The notes below the pieces were generated by a model. That model was given only the letters and a program-made list of their open reading frames with translations, was not told the DNA's origin and made no database searches. A stretch of DNA of 6,093 bases from Thermoflexales bacterium. GTDB lineage: Bacteria; Chloroflexota; Anaerolineae; B4-G1. This document shows, piece after piece, positions 5,610 to 6,093 of the stretch. Where the stretch lies: contig SKQX01000035.1 of NCBI GenBank assembly GCA_007118795.1, positions 1 through 6,093 of the forward strand, in the 5' to 3' direction. How positions within the stretch are numbered: the stretch's first letter is position 1; each line of letters begins with the position of its first letter. The position numbers and the translations under genes are program-made.

Positions 5610-5736
5610 GCTTATCGGGCGCGTGGAAGCTGTGATGTTACCCAGCCTTGATCCCGATCTTGTTCTGGGCCGGCATCGTCAGGTTGGCTGGCGGGCCTAC
5701 GAAGCCTGCCTTGCCTGGAATCCGACAGGGGAGTGA
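5548..5736 (+). CDS. Short open frame, possible continuation of the preceding frame after a shift
   Basis: A 62-codon frame from GTG 5548 to TGA 5734-5736, with AGAGGA a few nucleotides upstream. It begins 62 nt before the end of the 5163 frame, in a different register. The peptide is acidic then mixed (TELVTPREEEPIHRAANTSE at 2-21, LGRHRQVGWRAYEACLAW at 40-57). No family is recognised. Its stop overlaps the ATG of the next frame by one base (TGATG). It could be a separate small gene, but the chain of register changes fits a degenerate longer gene at least as well. Confidence 0.2.
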   Translation: MTELVTPREEEPIHRAANTSELIGRVEAVMLPSLDPDLVLGRHRQVGWRAYEACLAWNPTGE

Positions 5737-6093
5737 TGTGTAGCTTGGCACGGTCGTGGGACTGGAACGAGGGCCGCATCAAATGGGCCTTCTGTGTTCG
5801 CCCGGCGACGGTCCGCTGCGGCCCGAAGTCGGCCACCGACCAAGTGGTCCAGGGGTTCTACGGACGAATCCCAAAGATGGCGTTGATAGACGAAGGTCTT
5901 CGCTGTGCTGAGGATGGAGGCTTTCGATGGCCCCGTGTTCGGTCTCATCGCAGGAGTAATGCGGCCGACTCACCCCTGTGTATCGGCTGTGGATGGAAAG
6001 CTCGTCGTCAATCGGAACCTCGCCGAGAGCTGGGAGGGATGGTATGGGGTAACGATGCCGCTACAGGCCCCTACCGGGTCGCCAGCTACGAGC
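5736..6093 (+). CDS. Open frame running off the right edge, unrecognised
   Basis: From ATG 5736 this frame stays open for 119 codons to the window end, so the gene, if real, is 3'-truncated. The first 48 codons have very high GC3 (SWDWNEGRIKWAFCV at 7-21, VVQGFYGRIPKMALIDEG at 37-54), like true genes here; the later part is less biased. Six cysteines are present, including C-x-x-C at 82-85 (CIGC) within a basic segment, which could hint at a metal site but is not diagnostic. The ATG overlaps the previous stop (TGATG) and shares its register with the 5163 frame. No Shine-Dalgarno is evident. No family is recognised; it may be a gene, a pseudogene piece or chance. Confidence 0.3.
   Translation, partial: MCSLARSWDWNEGRIKWAFCVRPATVRCGPKSATDQVVQGFYGRIPKMALIDEGLRCAEDGGFRWPRVRSHRRSNAADSPLCIGCGWKARRQSEPRRELGGMVWGNDAATGPYRVASYE

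Noticed and set aside
5069..6093. tmRNA, 6S RNA, cobalamin riboswitch or group II intron in the unassigned region
   Set aside because: I found no tRNA-like end or tag frame, no B12-box-like core and no domain V motif; no known RNA family could be named from the sequence.
1..6093. CRISPR arrays, tRNA genes, insertion sequences
   Set aside because: No regularly spaced repeats, cloverleaf sequence or transposase was seen.

Overview
The window is a GC-rich bacterial chromosome segment. I think it is most likely from Chloroflexota (Anaerolineae-like). This is inferred from three things: a long GT-C type membrane protein ending in a beta-rich C-terminal domain, a stand-alone archaeal-style GIY-YIG (DUF123) protein, and Trm112-like and HEAT-repeat neighbours. 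No rRNA or other strong taxonomic marker is present, so the assignment is tentative.

Layout. Positions 1-376 (minus strand) hold the N-terminal part of a YigZ/IMPACT-family protein that runs off the left edge. Positions 377-777 hold no secure gene, but the minus strand shows two high-GC3 stretches in different frames joined at a run of six C, which may be a decayed or frameshifted gene. Positions 780-1212 (minus) encode RNase P RNA (rnpB), with a 13-bp terminal helix and a good sigma70-type promoter upstream. From 1385 to 3322 (plus) is a 645-residue multi-pass membrane protein resembling GT-C glycosyltransferases. Its promoter lies so close to the ATG that the mRNA may be leaderless.

Converging on it is a minus-strand operon read from a promoter near 5015-4988. 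In transcription order it encodes a Trm112-like small zinc-ribbon protein (82 aa), a two-helix membrane protein (76 aa), a DUF123 GIY-YIG protein (146 aa) and a HEAT-repeat protein (192 aa). The genes are 4 nt apart or overlap by 8-11 nt, so they are probably translationally coupled. What the four do together is unknown.

Divergent from that operon is a near-consensus promoter (TTGACC, 17 nt, TATAAT; 5040-5068) pointing into about 1 kb (5069-6093) with no gene I can recognise. That stretch has three partly overlapping or abutting open frames (5163-5609, 5548-5736, 5736 to the edge), two 16-bp palindromes and repeated CCTCGAT motifs. It is the least explained part of the window: an unfamiliar protein locus, a frameshifted pseudogene, or a structured RNA.
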